A stretch of DNA of 64,000 bases from the NCBI RefSeq assembly GCF_016899425.1, contig NZ_CP045996.1, positions 744,001 through 808,000 on the forward strand. Reading direction: 5' to 3'. The stretch comes from Burkholderia sp. MS389 (GTDB taxonomy: Bacteria > Pseudomonadota > Gammaproteobacteria > Burkholderiales > Burkholderiaceae). A program made the translations under genes and the position numbers. This document shows positions 18,177-26,982 of this stretch, in pieces (within the stretch, counting starts at the first letter, position 1; each line of letters opens with the position of its first letter). Below the pieces are notes generated by a model. The model was given only the letters and a program-made list of their open reading frames with translations, made no database searches and had not been told where the DNA came from.

Positions 18177-18527
18177 ATGGTGGAGATCAAGCGATACGGC
18201 GTAAGTGAACGGATGAGCCAACTGGTGGTCGCGGGCGGGCTGGCCTTCGTCGCGGGGCAGGTGGCGGACGACACGTCGCTCGACGTGGCGGGGCAGACCC
18301 GGCAGATTCTCGACAAGATCGACCGGCTGCTCGAAGACGCGGGGCTCGACAAGCGCCGGATCGTGTCCGCGAGCATCTGGCTGGCCGACTATCGCAGCTT
18401 CGCCGAGATGAACAGCGTATGGGACGCGTGGGTGCCGCAGGGCGAGTCACCGGCACGCGCGTGCGTCGAATCGAAGCTCGCGTTTCCGCAGTACACGGTC
18501 GAGATCGCGGCGATCGCCGCGAGCTAG
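18177..18527 (+). CDS. RidA/YjgF family enamine/imine deaminase
   Basis: This 116-residue protein has the RidA fold signatures FVAGQVADD near residue 25, QTRQILDKIDRLLEDAGLD in the middle and RACVESKLAFPQYTVEIAAI at the end. The Arg of RACVES and the C-terminal Glu are family active-site residues. GGAGG lies eight bases before the ATG. RidA proteins hydrolyse reactive imines released by amine oxidation. Here it precedes a D-amino-acid-dehydrogenase-like gene by 18 bases, so it probably clears the imine product of that enzyme. Confidence 0.9.
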   Translation: MVEIKRYGVSERMSQLVVAGGLAFVAGQVADDTSLDVAGQTRQILDKIDRLLEDAGLDKRRIVSASIWLADYRSFAEMNSVWDAWVPQGESPARACVESKLAFPQYTVEIAAIAAS

Positions 18528-18545
18528 CGCAGGGAGAACCAGACG

Positions 18546-19790
18546 ATGAAGACGATCGTGCTCGGCGGCGGCATCGTCGGCGTGACCACTGCGTATTTTC
18601 TCGCGAAGGCCGGCGACGAGGTGACGGTGATCGAACGTCGCGACGGCGTCGCGCTCGAAACGAGCTTCGCGAATGCGGGGTTGATCGCGCCCGGCCATTC
18701 GTACACCTGGGCGTCGCCGCGCGCGCCGAAGATTCTGTTCAAGTCGCTGTTTGCCGACGGCCAGGCGCTGCGGCTCAAATGGACGCCCGACTGGCGGATG
18801 TGGGCCTGGTGCGCGCTGTTCCTGCAGAACTGCACGGCCGAGCGCTCGCGCCGCAACACGTCGATCAAGGTGAGGCTGTGTCGTTACGCGCAGCAGCGGC
18901 TTCAGCAGGCGACGAATGATGAACTGCTCGAGTACGACCGGACGAGCGGAGGATTGTTGTACCTGTATCGCGACCCTGCATCGTTCGAGCGCGGCGTCGC
19001 GAACATGCGGATTCTGACCGACAACGGCCTGCCGCTCGACATCCTCGATGCGCGGGCCACCGTCGAACGCGAGCCGGCGCTGCGCCACGCGGCGGCCGGG
19101 ATCGCGGGCGCGATCCATTGCCCGAGCGACGAGAGCGGCGACGCGCATCTGTTCACGCGCGCGCTGGCCGAGCGCTGCCGCGCGCTCGGCGTCGAATTCC
19201 GCTTCGGCACGTCGATCGACGGCGTGCGCGCGAGCGCCGATGCGATCGACTACGTCGAGACGTCGCAGGGCCGCGTGACCGGCGATCGATACGTGCTCGC
19301 ACTCGGCGCGTACTCGCCGTTCGTCGCTCGCTCGCTCGGCTACCGGCTGCCGATCTATCCGGTCAAGGGGTACTCGGTCACGCTGCCGATCGACGACACG
19401 CACGAGCCGCCCGCGCTCGGCGGCGTCGAGGAGAACCAGCTCGTCGCATGGGCGCGCTTCGGCGACCGGCTGCGGCTGACCGCGACCGCCGAGTTCAACG
19501 GCTACGACACCACGCATTCGCCGGGCGATTTCGCGCACATGCTCGCGACCGCGCAGGCGCTGTTCCCGAACGGCGCCGACTACGCGAAGCCGTCGTACTG
19601 GGCCGGGCTGCGGCCGATGACGCCGGAGGGCACGCCGATCATCGGCGCATCCCGGCACCGCAACCTGTTTTTCAACACCGGCCACGGCCATATGGGCTGG
19701 ACCATGTCGTGCGGCACCGCGAAGATCGTCGCGGATCTGATCCACGGCAAGCGGCCCGACATCGACATCACCGGGATGACCCTGCAATGA
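18546..19790 (+). CDS. FAD-dependent D-amino acid dehydrogenase-like oxidoreductase (DadA family)
   Basis: This 414-residue protein opens with the FAD-binding VLGGGIVGVTTAYFLAKAG motif. It continues with SFANAGLIAPGH, a DadA hallmark, and WTPDWRMWAWCALFLQNC. The C-terminal FAD contact is FFNTGHGHMGWTMSCGTAK. The family oxidises D-amino acids at the inner membrane, passing electrons to quinone and releasing an imine. The preceding RidA gene and the overlapping racemase-fold gene indicate a dedicated pathway for a D- or N-modified amino acid. Its length is close to the 432 residues of E. coli DadA. Confidence 0.88.
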   Translation: MKTIVLGGGIVGVTTAYFLAKAGDEVTVIERRDGVALETSFANAGLIAPGHSYTWASPRAPKILFKSLFADGQALRLKWTPDWRMWAWCALFLQNCTAERSRRNTSIKVRLCRYAQQRLQQATNDELLEYDRTSGGLLYLYRDPASFERGVANMRILTDNGLPLDILDARATVEREPALRHAAAGIAGAIHCPSDESGDAHLFTRALAERCRALGVEFRFGTSIDGVRASADAIDYVETSQGRVTGDRYVLALGAYSPFVARSLGYRLPIYPVKGYSVTLPIDDTHEPPALGGVEENQLVAWARFGDRLRLTATAEFNGYDTTHSPGDFAHMLATAQALFPNGADYAKPSYWAGLRPMTPEGTPIIGASRHRNLFFNTGHGHMGWTMSCGTAKIVADLIHGKRPDIDITGMTLQ

Positions 19791-20602
19791 GCGAACTTCT
19801 TTCCACCTCCGAGGCGTCCGATCCGGGTGTCGGCGCCGGCCCGGCGCGCGATGCGTACGCGCGCTTCGATTTCTCGCTCGACGCCGGCATCGCGCGGCGC
19901 GCGGCGATCGGCCTCGTCGTGCTGGCGACCGATCATACGATCGAATACGAGTGGCGACGTCTGCTCGCGATCGATGGCGTCGCGTTCTACGAAAGCCGGA
20001 TCGCGAATTCCGCCGAGATCACCGCCGAGACGCTCGCGCGGATGGACGGCGGGATCTGCGCCGCGGTCGAATTGATCCGGCCGGGCGAGCGCCTCGACGT
20101 CGTCGCGTTCGGCTGCACGTCGGCGTCGATGGTGCTCGGCGAGGAGCGCGTGTTCGAGCGCATCCGCGAGGCGCGGCCCGGCGTCGCGTGCACCACGCCG
20201 ATTACCGCGGCGCGCGTCGCGCTGACGGCGCTCGGCGCGCGCGGGGTCGCACTGCTGACGCCGTACGAGCGCACGATCAACGATGCGATGGCCGCGTACC
20301 TGCGCGCGCGCGGCGTCGATATCGTGCGGGTCGGCTCGTTCGAGCACCGCGACGACAACGAGGTCGCCCGCATCGAGCGCGCGTCGATCGAGCACGCGGT
20401 GCTGACGCTCGCCGCCGATCCGGCCGTCGATGCCGTATTCGTGTCGTGCACGAGCCTGCGCATCGTCGATGCGCTGGCCGATATCGAAGCGCGCGCGGGC
20501 AAACCCGTACTGTCGAGCAATCACGCGCTCGCCTGGCACGCGCTGCGGCTCGCGGGCATCGACGATCCCGTGCCGGGCTTCGGCAGCTTGCTGATGCGCT
20601 GA
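19787..20602 (+). CDS. Asp/Glu racemase-fold protein, maleate isomerase/arylmalonate decarboxylase-like
   Basis: This 271-residue protein belongs to the two-cysteine Asp/Glu racemase superfamily. The paired catalytic cysteines are visible: GCTSAS with Cys110 and SCTSLR with Cys221. TTPITAARVAL and LLTPYERTIN are family motifs of the maleate isomerase and arylmalonate decarboxylase branch. The ATG overlaps the upstream stop by four bases. In this operon it could racemise an amino acid before or after FAD-dependent oxidation; a hydantoin racemase role is an alternative, though no hydantoinase is present. Confidence 0.82.
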   Translation: MSELLSTSEASDPGVGAGPARDAYARFDFSLDAGIARRAAIGLVVLATDHTIEYEWRRLLAIDGVAFYESRIANSAEITAETLARMDGGICAAVELIRPGERLDVVAFGCTSASMVLGEERVFERIREARPGVACTTPITAARVALTALGARGVALLTPYERTINDAMAAYLRARGVDIVRVGSFEHRDDNEVARIERASIEHAVLTLAADPAVDAVFVSCTSLRIVDALADIEARAGKPVLSSNHALAWHALRLAGIDDPVPGFGSLLMR

Positions 20603-20693
20603 CGCATGGCTCGTGCATGTAAAAAGAACGCGCGCGGGCAAATTGCCGATGGATAATGACGCGCGGTGACAACAGGTGGAACCAGGAGACGAG

Positions 20694-21395
20694 ATGTCGA
20701 CTTCCGTTATGGCTGGCCGGGAGACCGCGGCGCCGACGCGCACGGGCCTCACGGTCAACGAGATTTACGAGCAGTTGAAACAGATGGCCGTGCTGTACGA
20801 GATCCGGCCGGGCGAGCGGTTCAACGAGCTGGAGCTTGCCGAGCGCTTCAACGTGAGTCGCACGCCGATTCGCGAGGCGCTGAATCGGCTCGTTGCCGAA
20901 AACCTGCTGGTGTTCGTGCCGAACCGCGGTTTCTTCATTCGGGAACTGGAGGGGAAGGATGTGTTCGATCTGTTCGAATTGCGTCGCTCGATCGAAACGA
21001 CCGCGGTGATGCTCGCATGCGAGCGCGGGTCGGACAACGACATCAAGGCGTTGCGTCGCTTCTGGAAGCAGGTGATGAAGAATGCGGCGCGGATGTCGTC
21101 GGCCGAGCTGGTCGTCAAGGACGAGCAGTTTCACCTGGAGCTGGCCGCGTTGTCGGGCAATGCCGAGATCGGCCGGGTGCTGCAAGGGATCAACGCGCGC
21201 ATTCACTACGTGCGCTGGGTCGACGTCGATCAGCGACGCAACGAGGCGTTTACCGAGCATCTCGAGATTCTCGACGCGCTTGCCGAACGCGATGCGGAAC
21301 GTTGCGCGACGCTGACCGACACGCATATCCGCTGGCGGATGGAAGAGATCACGCGCGTCGTCCAGGCGAGCGTCGTCAAGCTGTACGCAAGATAA
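20694..21395 (+). CDS. GntR-family regulator with FCD domain
   Basis: This 233-residue regulator has an N-terminal winged helix-turn-helix (about residues 18-85) containing ELAERFNVSRTPIREALNRL. It is followed by an all-helical FCD ligand domain with FELRRSIETTAVM and DEQFHLELAALSGN, which carry the metal- and ligand-binding Asp and His residues. AGGAG precedes the ATG. Lying 91 bases after the racemase-fold gene in the same direction, it is likely the local repressor acting on the divergent region at 17859-18176, where TGTATACA matches the expected operator type. Confidence 0.9.
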   Translation: MSTSVMAGRETAAPTRTGLTVNEIYEQLKQMAVLYEIRPGERFNELELAERFNVSRTPIREALNRLVAENLLVFVPNRGFFIRELEGKDVFDLFELRRSIETTAVMLACERGSDNDIKALRRFWKQVMKNAARMSSAELVVKDEQFHLELAALSGNAEIGRVLQGINARIHYVRWVDVDQRRNEAFTEHLEILDALAERDAERCATLTDTHIRWRMEEITRVVQASVVKLYAR

Positions 21396-21549
21396 AGCAA
21401 GACCGGCCGCGGCGCCTGCGACGATCGCGTACAGCACGCGAACGGGCAGGGCAGGCTGGTCGACGAGACAAGCAGTCGTGCAAAGGAGGACGGGCCGCCC
21501 GGATCGACCGGCGCGGCGCATCGCTACTTGATCGTCACGAGGTGCCGTC

Positions 21550-22434
21550 ATGACACACGGTACGTTGGTCACGCTGTATAAACCCTCCGCGGCGCAGATC
21601 GAGCATTTGCTGACCTTGCCCGCGAAAAGCCCCGTCGTCGTCGCGGTCGACAATTCGCCCGTCGCCGATCGTGCGCTGTACGCACGGCTCGCCGCAGGCG
21701 GCGTCGACGTGATCGCGAATCACAATCGCGGCGGCATCGCCGGTGCGTTCAACGCCGGCGTCGAATTCCTGATCGGCCGCGGCTGCGACGTCTTCTTCAT
21801 CTTCGATCAGGATTCGCACGTTCCGGACGACTATTTCGATCGCATGCTGGCCGGCTGCGCGCGGGTGGGCGACAGCCGCTTCCTGGTCGGCCCGCGGATC
21901 TTCAACCGCAATTTCCAGCGCGACCTGCCGTTGTTCACGGTGCGCCGCTGGTCCGCGCAGATCACGCCGATCCACGGCGGCGCGCACGGCCTGCTGTCGT
22001 GCTCGGTCATCATCTCGTCGGGCACCGCAATCTCGCTCGACGCGTATCGCGCGCTCGGCCGCTTCCGCGAGGACTTCTTCATCGACCACGTCGACGCGGA
22101 ATACTGCATGCGCGCGCAGGCGCACGGCGTGCCGGTGCGCGTCAACGCCGACGTGTCGCTGCCCCATGAACTCGGCAGCCCGTCCGCGCAGCAGCACTGG
22201 CCGCGCGTCGAGATATTCGATCAGAGCGCGCTGCGCCACTACTATGCGGCGCGCAACTGTATCCTCGTCGCGCGCGACTACTGGCGGCGCTATCCGGCGA
22301 TGCTGCTGATCAATCTCATCACGCTCAAGCACGTCGCGTTCGTGCTGCTGCATGCGCGCAACAAGCGCCTGAAGCTGAAGGCGATCTATTGCGGCGTGAC
22401 GGACGGGTTGCGAGGGCGGTACGGGCGTGTATGA
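21550..22434 (+). CDS. Glycosyltransferase family 2, rhamnosyltransferase-like
   Basis: This 294-residue protein has a GT-A fold. It contains VVAVDNSPVAD, then ANHNRGGIAGAFNAG, then the metal/nucleotide site FIFDQDSHVPDDYFD near residues 80-95. The acceptor-side helix FIDHVDAEYCMRAQAHG matches rhamnosyltransferases of the RfbF/RhlB-linked GT2 group. A hydrophobic stretch near residues 250-270 may touch the membrane. It presumably transfers a sugar, possibly L-rhamnose, to a lipid or polysaccharide. It stands alone between a regulator and rhamnose-degradation genes; no other glycan genes adjoin it. Donor identity is inferred. Confidence 0.82.
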   Translation: MTHGTLVTLYKPSAAQIEHLLTLPAKSPVVVAVDNSPVADRALYARLAAGGVDVIANHNRGGIAGAFNAGVEFLIGRGCDVFFIFDQDSHVPDDYFDRMLAGCARVGDSRFLVGPRIFNRNFQRDLPLFTVRRWSAQITPIHGGAHGLLSCSVIISSGTAISLDAYRALGRFREDFFIDHVDAEYCMRAQAHGVPVRVNADVSLPHELGSPSAQQHWPRVEIFDQSALRHYYAARNCILVARDYWRRYPAMLLINLITLKHVAFVLLHARNKRLKLKAIYCGVTDGLRGRYGRV

Positions 22435-22450
22435 CGCGTGATTTATCGCG

Positions 22451-22500
22451 GTATGGGCGCACGACAAACGCACCATACAATTCGGATCACTGATTATAAG
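22451..22500 (+). promoter_or_regulatory. Putative promoter/operator of the rhamnose-catabolic operon
   Basis: An inverted pair GTATGG (22451-22456) and CCATAC (22473-22478) is followed by TGATTATAAG, whose TATAAG could be an extended -10 box. No good -35 hexamer is seen, consistent with an activator-dependent promoter. It lies immediately before the aldolase gene. Confidence 0.35.
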
Positions 22501-22512
22501 AGAGGGTTTCAG

Positions 22513-23448
22513 ATGAGCTTGTCTACGCCGATTCACCGCCGCTATACGGGCGCGTTTTCCGTCGCGCCGACGATCTTCACCGAGTCGGGCGAGATCGATA
22601 TGCCGGGCCAGAAGCGCTGTGTCGACTTCATCATCGACGCGGGAGCGGACGGCCTGTGCATCCTCGCGAACTACTCGGAACAGTTTTCGTTGACCGACGA
22701 CGAGCGCGAGCGGCTCATCGCGGCGATCCTCGAACACGTGGCGGGACGCGTGCCGGTGATCGTGACGACCACGCATTTCAATCCGACGATCTGCGCGGCG
22801 CGCAGCCGCGCCGCGCAGGAGGCCGGTGCGGCGATGGTGATGGTGATGCCGCCGTACCACGGCGCGACGATTCGTTGCGGCGAGGCCGCGATCGAGCAGT
22901 TCTATGCGGCGCTTTCCGACGCGATCGAGATCCCGATCATGTACCAGGACGCGCCGATGAGCGGCACGCAGGTATCGGCCGCGTTTCTGGCGCGCCTCGC
23001 GCACACGATTCCGAATCTGCGCTATTTCAAGATCGAGGTGCCGCAGTCGGCGTCGAAGCTGCGCGAACTGATCGCGCTTGGCGGCGACGCGATCGAAGGG
23101 CCGTTCGACGGCGAGGAGGCGATCACGCTGCTTGCCGATCTCGATGCGGGCGCGACCGGCAGCATCCTCGGCGGCGGCTATCCGGACGGGCTGCGGCCGA
23201 TTCTCGCCGCGTATCTCGCCGGGCAGCGCGACGAGGCGGTCGCCCAGTACGAGCAATGGCTACCGTTGATCAATTACGAGAACCGTCAGGCCGGCCTGCT
23301 GGCGGCGAAGGCGCTGATGAAGGAGGGCGGCGTGATCGCATCGGACGCGCCGCGCCGTCCGCTGGCGCCGCTGCATCCGGCGACGCGCGCGGGCCTGATC
23401 GAAATTGCGCGACGGCTCGACGCGCTGGTGCTGCGCTGGGCACGCTGA
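22513..23448 (+). CDS. DapA-family class I aldolase/dehydratase, probable 2-keto-3-deoxy-L-rhamnonate aldolase
   Basis: This 311-residue TIM-barrel protein belongs to the dihydrodipicolinate synthase/N-acetylneuraminate lyase family. The Schiff-base lysine is Lys173 in YFKIE and the catalytic tyrosine is Tyr144 in MYQDAP. The usual GTTGE motif is replaced by ANYSEQFSL, so it is not a true DapA. It opens a run of L-rhamnose oxidative-pathway genes that otherwise lacks a final cleavage enzyme. It therefore probably splits 2-keto-3-deoxy-L-rhamnonate into pyruvate and L-lactaldehyde. The better known enzyme for this step (YfaU type) is an unrelated class II aldolase. Confidence 0.8.
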   Translation: MSLSTPIHRRYTGAFSVAPTIFTESGEIDMPGQKRCVDFIIDAGADGLCILANYSEQFSLTDDERERLIAAILEHVAGRVPVIVTTTHFNPTICAARSRAAQEAGAAMVMVMPPYHGATIRCGEAAIEQFYAALSDAIEIPIMYQDAPMSGTQVSAAFLARLAHTIPNLRYFKIEVPQSASKLRELIALGGDAIEGPFDGEEAITLLADLDAGATGSILGGGYPDGLRPILAAYLAGQRDEAVAQYEQWLPLINYENRQAGLLAAKALMKEGGVIASDAPRRPLAPLHPATRAGLIEIARRLDALVLRWAR

Positions 23449-23552
23449 CGCGACCGCCTGGCAGCATGACGTTGCGAATTCCGCCGCCATCCGTGCGCCC
23501 GACGCGTACGGGCGGCTTCCGCACTCGATGACCCAACCAAGGAACCCGAAGA

Positions 23553-24731
23553 ATGAGCATGCCGACGATACGCGCGGTCCGCGCGCTGACGGTGCGTGGT
23601 GGCGGTGCCGATTACCACGATCAGGATGCCGGTCACTGGATCGACGACCACATTGCGACGCCGATGTCGCGCTACCCCGAATACCGGCAGAGCCGCCAGT
23701 CGTTCGGCATCAACGTGCTCGGCACGCTCGTGATCGAAGTCGAGGCCAGCGATGGAACGGTCGGCTTTGCGGTGACGACCGGCGGCGAGATCGGCGCGTT
23801 CATCGTCGAGCGGCATCTCGCGCGTTTCATCGAAGGGCAGTGCGTGACCGACATCGAGAAGATGTGGGATCAGATGTTCCATGCAACGCTGTATTACGGG
23901 CGCAAGGGTGTCGTGCTCAATGCGATTTCCGGCGTCGATCTCGCGCTGTGGGACCTGCTCGCGAAGGTCAGGCGGGAGCCCGTGCACCAGTTGCTCGGCG
24001 GCAAGGTGCGCGACGAGCTGGAGTTCTACGCGACCGGTGCGCGACCCGATCTCGCGAAGGAGATGGGTTTCATCGGCGGCAAGCTGCCGTTGCATCACGG
24101 CCCGGCCGAGGGCGAGGTCGGCCTGCGTCGCAATCTCGATGCGCTCGCCGAGATGCGTTCGCGCGTCGGCGCCGATTTCTGGCTGATGCTCGACTGCTGG
24201 ATGAGTCTCGACGTGCCGTATGCGACGCGGCTCGCGCACGAAGCGCATGCGCTCGGCCTGAAATGGATCGAGGAATGCCTGCCGCCCGACGACTATTGGG
24301 GCTATGCGAAGCTGCGCCGCGACGTGCCGCGCGGCATGCTCGTCACGACCGGCGAGCACGAGGCGACCCGCTGGGGCTTTCGCATGCTGCTGGAGATGGA
24401 GTGCTGCGACATCATTCAGCCGGACGTAGGCTGGTGCGGCGGGCTCACCGAGTTGATGCGGATCTCGGCGCTCGCCGATGCGCGTGGCGTGCTGGTGATT
24501 CCGCACGGCTCGTCGGTCTACAGCTATCACTTCGTCGCGACGCGGCACAACAGCCCGTTCGCCGAATTCCTGATGATGGCGCCGCAGGCCGATCGTGTCG
24601 TGCCGATGTTCGATCCGCTGCTGCTCGACGAGCCGGTGCCGGTCGGCGGGCGGATGAAGGTGCCCGACACGCCCGGTTTCGGCGTGCGCCTGAATCCGGA
24701 CGTGCGCATGCAGCGCCCGTATGAACACTGA
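23553..24731 (+). CDS. rhmD: L-rhamnonate dehydratase
   Basis: This 392-residue enolase-superfamily enzyme closely follows E. coli RhmD. Shared blocks include [51 protein letters not shown] and [14 protein letters not shown]. The metal-binding acidic residues lie in [14 protein letters not shown] and TTGEHEA, and the catalytic His is in [10 protein letters not shown]. It dehydrates L-rhamnonate to 2-keto-3-deoxy-L-rhamnonate. AGGA lies before the ATG. The enzyme identity is the strongest anchor for the function of the whole operon. Confidence 0.95.
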   Translation: MSMPTIRAVRALTVRGGGADYHDQDAGHWIDDHIATPMSRYPEYRQSRQSFGINVLGTLVIEVEASDGTVGFAVTTGGEIGAFIVERHLARFIEGQCVTDIEKMWDQMFHATLYYGRKGVVLNAISGVDLALWDLLAKVRREPVHQLLGGKVRDELEFYATGARPDLAKEMGFIGGKLPLHHGPAEGEVGLRRNLDALAEMRSRVGADFWLMLDCWMSLDVPYATRLAHEAHALGLKWIEECLPPDDYWGYAKLRRDVPRGMLVTTGEHEATRWGFRMLLEMECCDIIQPDVGWCGGLTELMRISALADARGVLVIPHGSSVYSYHFVATRHNSPFAEFLMMAPQADRVVPMFDPLLLDEPVPVGGRMKVPDTPGFGVRLNPDVRMQRPYEH

Positions 24732-24748
24732 GCGTACGGAGGGGCGCA

Positions 24749-25537
24749 ATGACGAAATTGCTTGAAGACAGGATCGTCGTCGTGACGGGCGGATCGCGCG
24801 GGATCGGCCGCGCGATCGCGCTGGCGTGTGCGCGGCATGGCGCCGACGTCGTCGTCAACTACTGGACGAACCCGCTGCTGCCCACGCAGGCCGATCACGA
24901 GATCGACGCGCTCGTCGACGCGATCCGCGCGACGGGGCGCGACGCGCTGGCCGTGCCGGGCGACGTCGCGCAGCCGGACACGGCCCGCGCGCTCGTCGCG
25001 GCCGCGGTCGAACGATTCGGCCGGATCGACGTACTGGCGAGCAATGCCGGAATTTGCCCGTTCCACGGCTTCCTGGACTTGCCGCCCGAGCTGCTGCAAC
25101 GGACGATGGAAGTGAACCTGCACGGTGCGTTCTACATGACCCAGGCCGTCGCCCGGCAAATGGCCGCGCAAGGGCACGGCGGCGCGATCGTCGCGACCAG
25201 CTCGATCAGCGCGCTGGTCGGCGGCGGCATGCAGACGCACTACACGCCGACCAAGGCCGGCGTCCATGCGCTGATGCAGTCGTGCGCGGTCGCGCTCGCG
25301 CCGCATCGGATTCGCTGCAATTCGGTGCTGCCGGGCACGATCCGCACCGAAATCAACGACGACGATCTCGCCGCGCCCGGCAAGACCGAGTACTTCGAGC
25401 GCCGGATTCCGCTCGGCCGCCTCGGCGAGCCGGACGACGTCGCCGACTGCGTCGTGTTTCTCGCGTCCGACATGGCGCGCTACGTGAACGGCGCCGCGCT
25501 GCTCGTCGACGGCGGCATGTACGTGAACCTGCAATGA
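24749..25537 (+). CDS. SDR-family dehydrogenase, probable L-rhamnose 1-dehydrogenase
   Basis: This 262-residue classical SDR has the cofactor loop [12 protein letters not shown] at about residues 13-24, the SNAG variant of NNAG, and the active-site [24 protein letters not shown] after the second strand resembles characterised bacterial and fungal L-rhamnose 1-dehydrogenases. It would oxidise L-rhamnose to L-rhamnono-lactone, the first step of the non-phosphorylating route. It follows rhmD by 17 bases and abuts the mutarotase gene. Confidence 0.87.
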   Translation: MTKLLEDRIVVVTGGSRGIGRAIALACARHGADVVVNYWTNPLLPTQADHEIDALVDAIRATGRDALAVPGDVAQPDTARALVAAAVERFGRIDVLASNAGICPFHGFLDLPPELLQRTMEVNLHGAFYMTQAVARQMAAQGHGGAIVATSSISALVGGGMQTHYTPTKAGVHALMQSCAVALAPHRIRCNSVLPGTIRTEINDDDLAAPGKTEYFERRIPLGRLGEPDDVADCVVFLASDMARYVNGAALLVDGGMYVNLQ

Positions 25538-25554
25538 AACCGCGAGGCATGGGC

Positions 25555-25869
25555 ATGGAAACGATCGCCTTCAGGATGCGCCTGCACCCCGGCAAGCGGG
25601 ACGAATACCGGCGCCGGCACGATGCGATCTGGCCGGAACTCGCCGACGCGCTTCGTGCAGCGGGCATCTCGGACTACTGGATCTTTCTCGACGACGACAC
25701 CCATCACCTGTTCGCCGTGCTCAAACGGCCGGCCGATCACCGGATCGCGCAACTCGCCGAAAAGGACGTGATGCGTCGCTGGTGGGCGTACATGGCCGAC
25801 CTGATGGCGACCGGGCCGGACGGACGTCCGGTCGAGAAATCGCTGGAGCCGATGTTCCATCTGGAATGA
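25555..25869 (+). CDS. rhaM: L-rhamnose mutarotase
   Basis: This 104-residue protein has the same length and pattern as E. coli RhaM. It has [25 protein letters not shown] at the start, [15 protein letters not shown] in the centre and [11 protein letters not shown] near the end, with the catalytic His in RRHDAIW. It interconverts alpha and beta L-rhamnose, feeding the anomer used by the dehydrogenase. I chose ATG 25555, which has GAGG seven bases upstream; an earlier in-frame ATG at 25534 overlaps the SDR stop and would add seven residues. Confidence 0.9.
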   Translation: METIAFRMRLHPGKRDEYRRRHDAIWPELADALRAAGISDYWIFLDDDTHHLFAVLKRPADHRIAQLAEKDVMRRWWAYMADLMATGPDGRPVEKSLEPMFHLE

Positions 25870-25957
25870 CGCCGGCCCGTTCAACGGATCGGCAGCGCTC
25901 GGCGTGTGCCGAACCATTGCAGCGGATCATCGTGTCGCATGAACTCACGGAGCCCAC

Positions 25958-26854
25958 ATGCAGGTTGTCGATCCCCATGTCCATTTCTGGGACGCCGACG
26001 CGTTGAGCTACAGCTGGCTCGATCGCGCTCAGCCGGCGTTCTCGGGCGCGGTGGCGGACTTGCCGCGCCGCTACCTGCCCGCGGACCTGCGCGCGGACGC
26101 CGGCGCGGATATCGACGTGCTGAAGGTCGTGCATGTCGAGGCGATCCACGATGTGTGGACGACGCCGAGCGAAGTCGACTGGCTGCAGGCGCTGGCCGAT
26201 GCGCCGGCGAGCGGCGGGATGCCGGACGGCATCGTCGCGGGCGTCGACCTGTTCGCGCCGGACGCACGCATCCGGCTCGCCGGCGCGGCGGCGCATCCGA
26301 ACGTGCGCGGTATCCGGCAGGTGTTGAACCGGCATCCGGACCCCTGGTACAACTACGTCGACGTGGACTATCTGGCCGAACCGCGCTGGCGAGAGAACTT
26401 CGGGATGCTGAGCGAGTTCGGTTTGTCGTTCGACCTGCAGTTGTACCCGGCCCAGGTCGGCGCCGCGCTCGCCGTCCTCGATGCGCATCCCGACACGTCC
26501 GTGATCGTCAATCACACGGGCATGTTCGTCGACCGGACCAGCGTGCACGGCTGGCGCGAGTGGCGCGACGGATTGCGCGGGCTCGCGCGGCGGGCGAACG
26601 TGACGATGAAGCTGTCCGGGCTCGCGATGTTCGACCATCGCTGGACGGTCGAAAGTTTCCGCCCGTACGTGCTGGAGGCGATCGACGCGTTCGGCGCGGC
26701 GCGCTGCATGTTCGCGTCGAACTTCCCGGTCGATCGGCTCCATGCCGGCTATCAGGCGCTCTGGCACGCTTATGCGGCGATCGTCGCGGGCGCCCGCGAC
26801 GATGAGCGCGAGGCGCTGTTCGTCCACAATGCGCTGCGAACTTACCGGTTGTGA
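25958..26854 (+). CDS. Amidohydrolase-family lactonase, probable L-rhamnono-1,4-lactonase
   Basis: This 298-residue protein belongs to the amidohydrolase_2 group of sugar lactonases. The metal site HVHFWD lies at the N-terminus, followed by GIRQVLNRHPDP, VIVNHTGMFVDR and TMKLSGLAMF; FASNFPVDR closes the barrel. It would open the rhamnono-lactone made by the SDR to give L-rhamnonate for RhmD. It lies 88 bases after the mutarotase gene and appears to end the operon, since paired hairpins follow. Confidence 0.87.
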   Translation: MQVVDPHVHFWDADALSYSWLDRAQPAFSGAVADLPRRYLPADLRADAGADIDVLKVVHVEAIHDVWTTPSEVDWLQALADAPASGGMPDGIVAGVDLFAPDARIRLAGAAAHPNVRGIRQVLNRHPDPWYNYVDVDYLAEPRWRENFGMLSEFGLSFDLQLYPAQVGAALAVLDAHPDTSVIVNHTGMFVDRTSVHGWREWRDGLRGLARRANVTMKLSGLAMFDHRWTVESFRPYVLEAIDAFGAARCMFASNFPVDRLHAGYQALWHAYAAIVAGARDDEREALFVHNALRTYRL

Positions 26855-26919
26855 GCCACTTGCCCGCCATCGGGTGGCGAGCGTTGTCACCGAAGCACGT
26901 GCCGGGCGCGCGCCCCGGC

Positions 26920-26963
26920 AGCATCAGCCGAACCCGCACGCTGCAGCGGCGCTGGCTGATGCT
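26920..26963. terminator. Stem-loop between convergent lactonase and qorB genes
   Basis: AGCATCAGCC (26920-26929) pairs with GGCTGATGCT (26954-26963). A second small stem, GCCGGG with CCCGGC, lies just before it at about 26901-26919. Together they occupy the short convergent gap and may terminate both strands. Confidence 0.45.
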
Positions 26964-26982
26964 TCATCGGGGCTTGTTCGCC

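Noticed and set aside
26920-26963. Stem-loop considered as a small RNA gene
   Set aside because: It fills a short convergent gap and fits better as a terminator; no promoter is evident.
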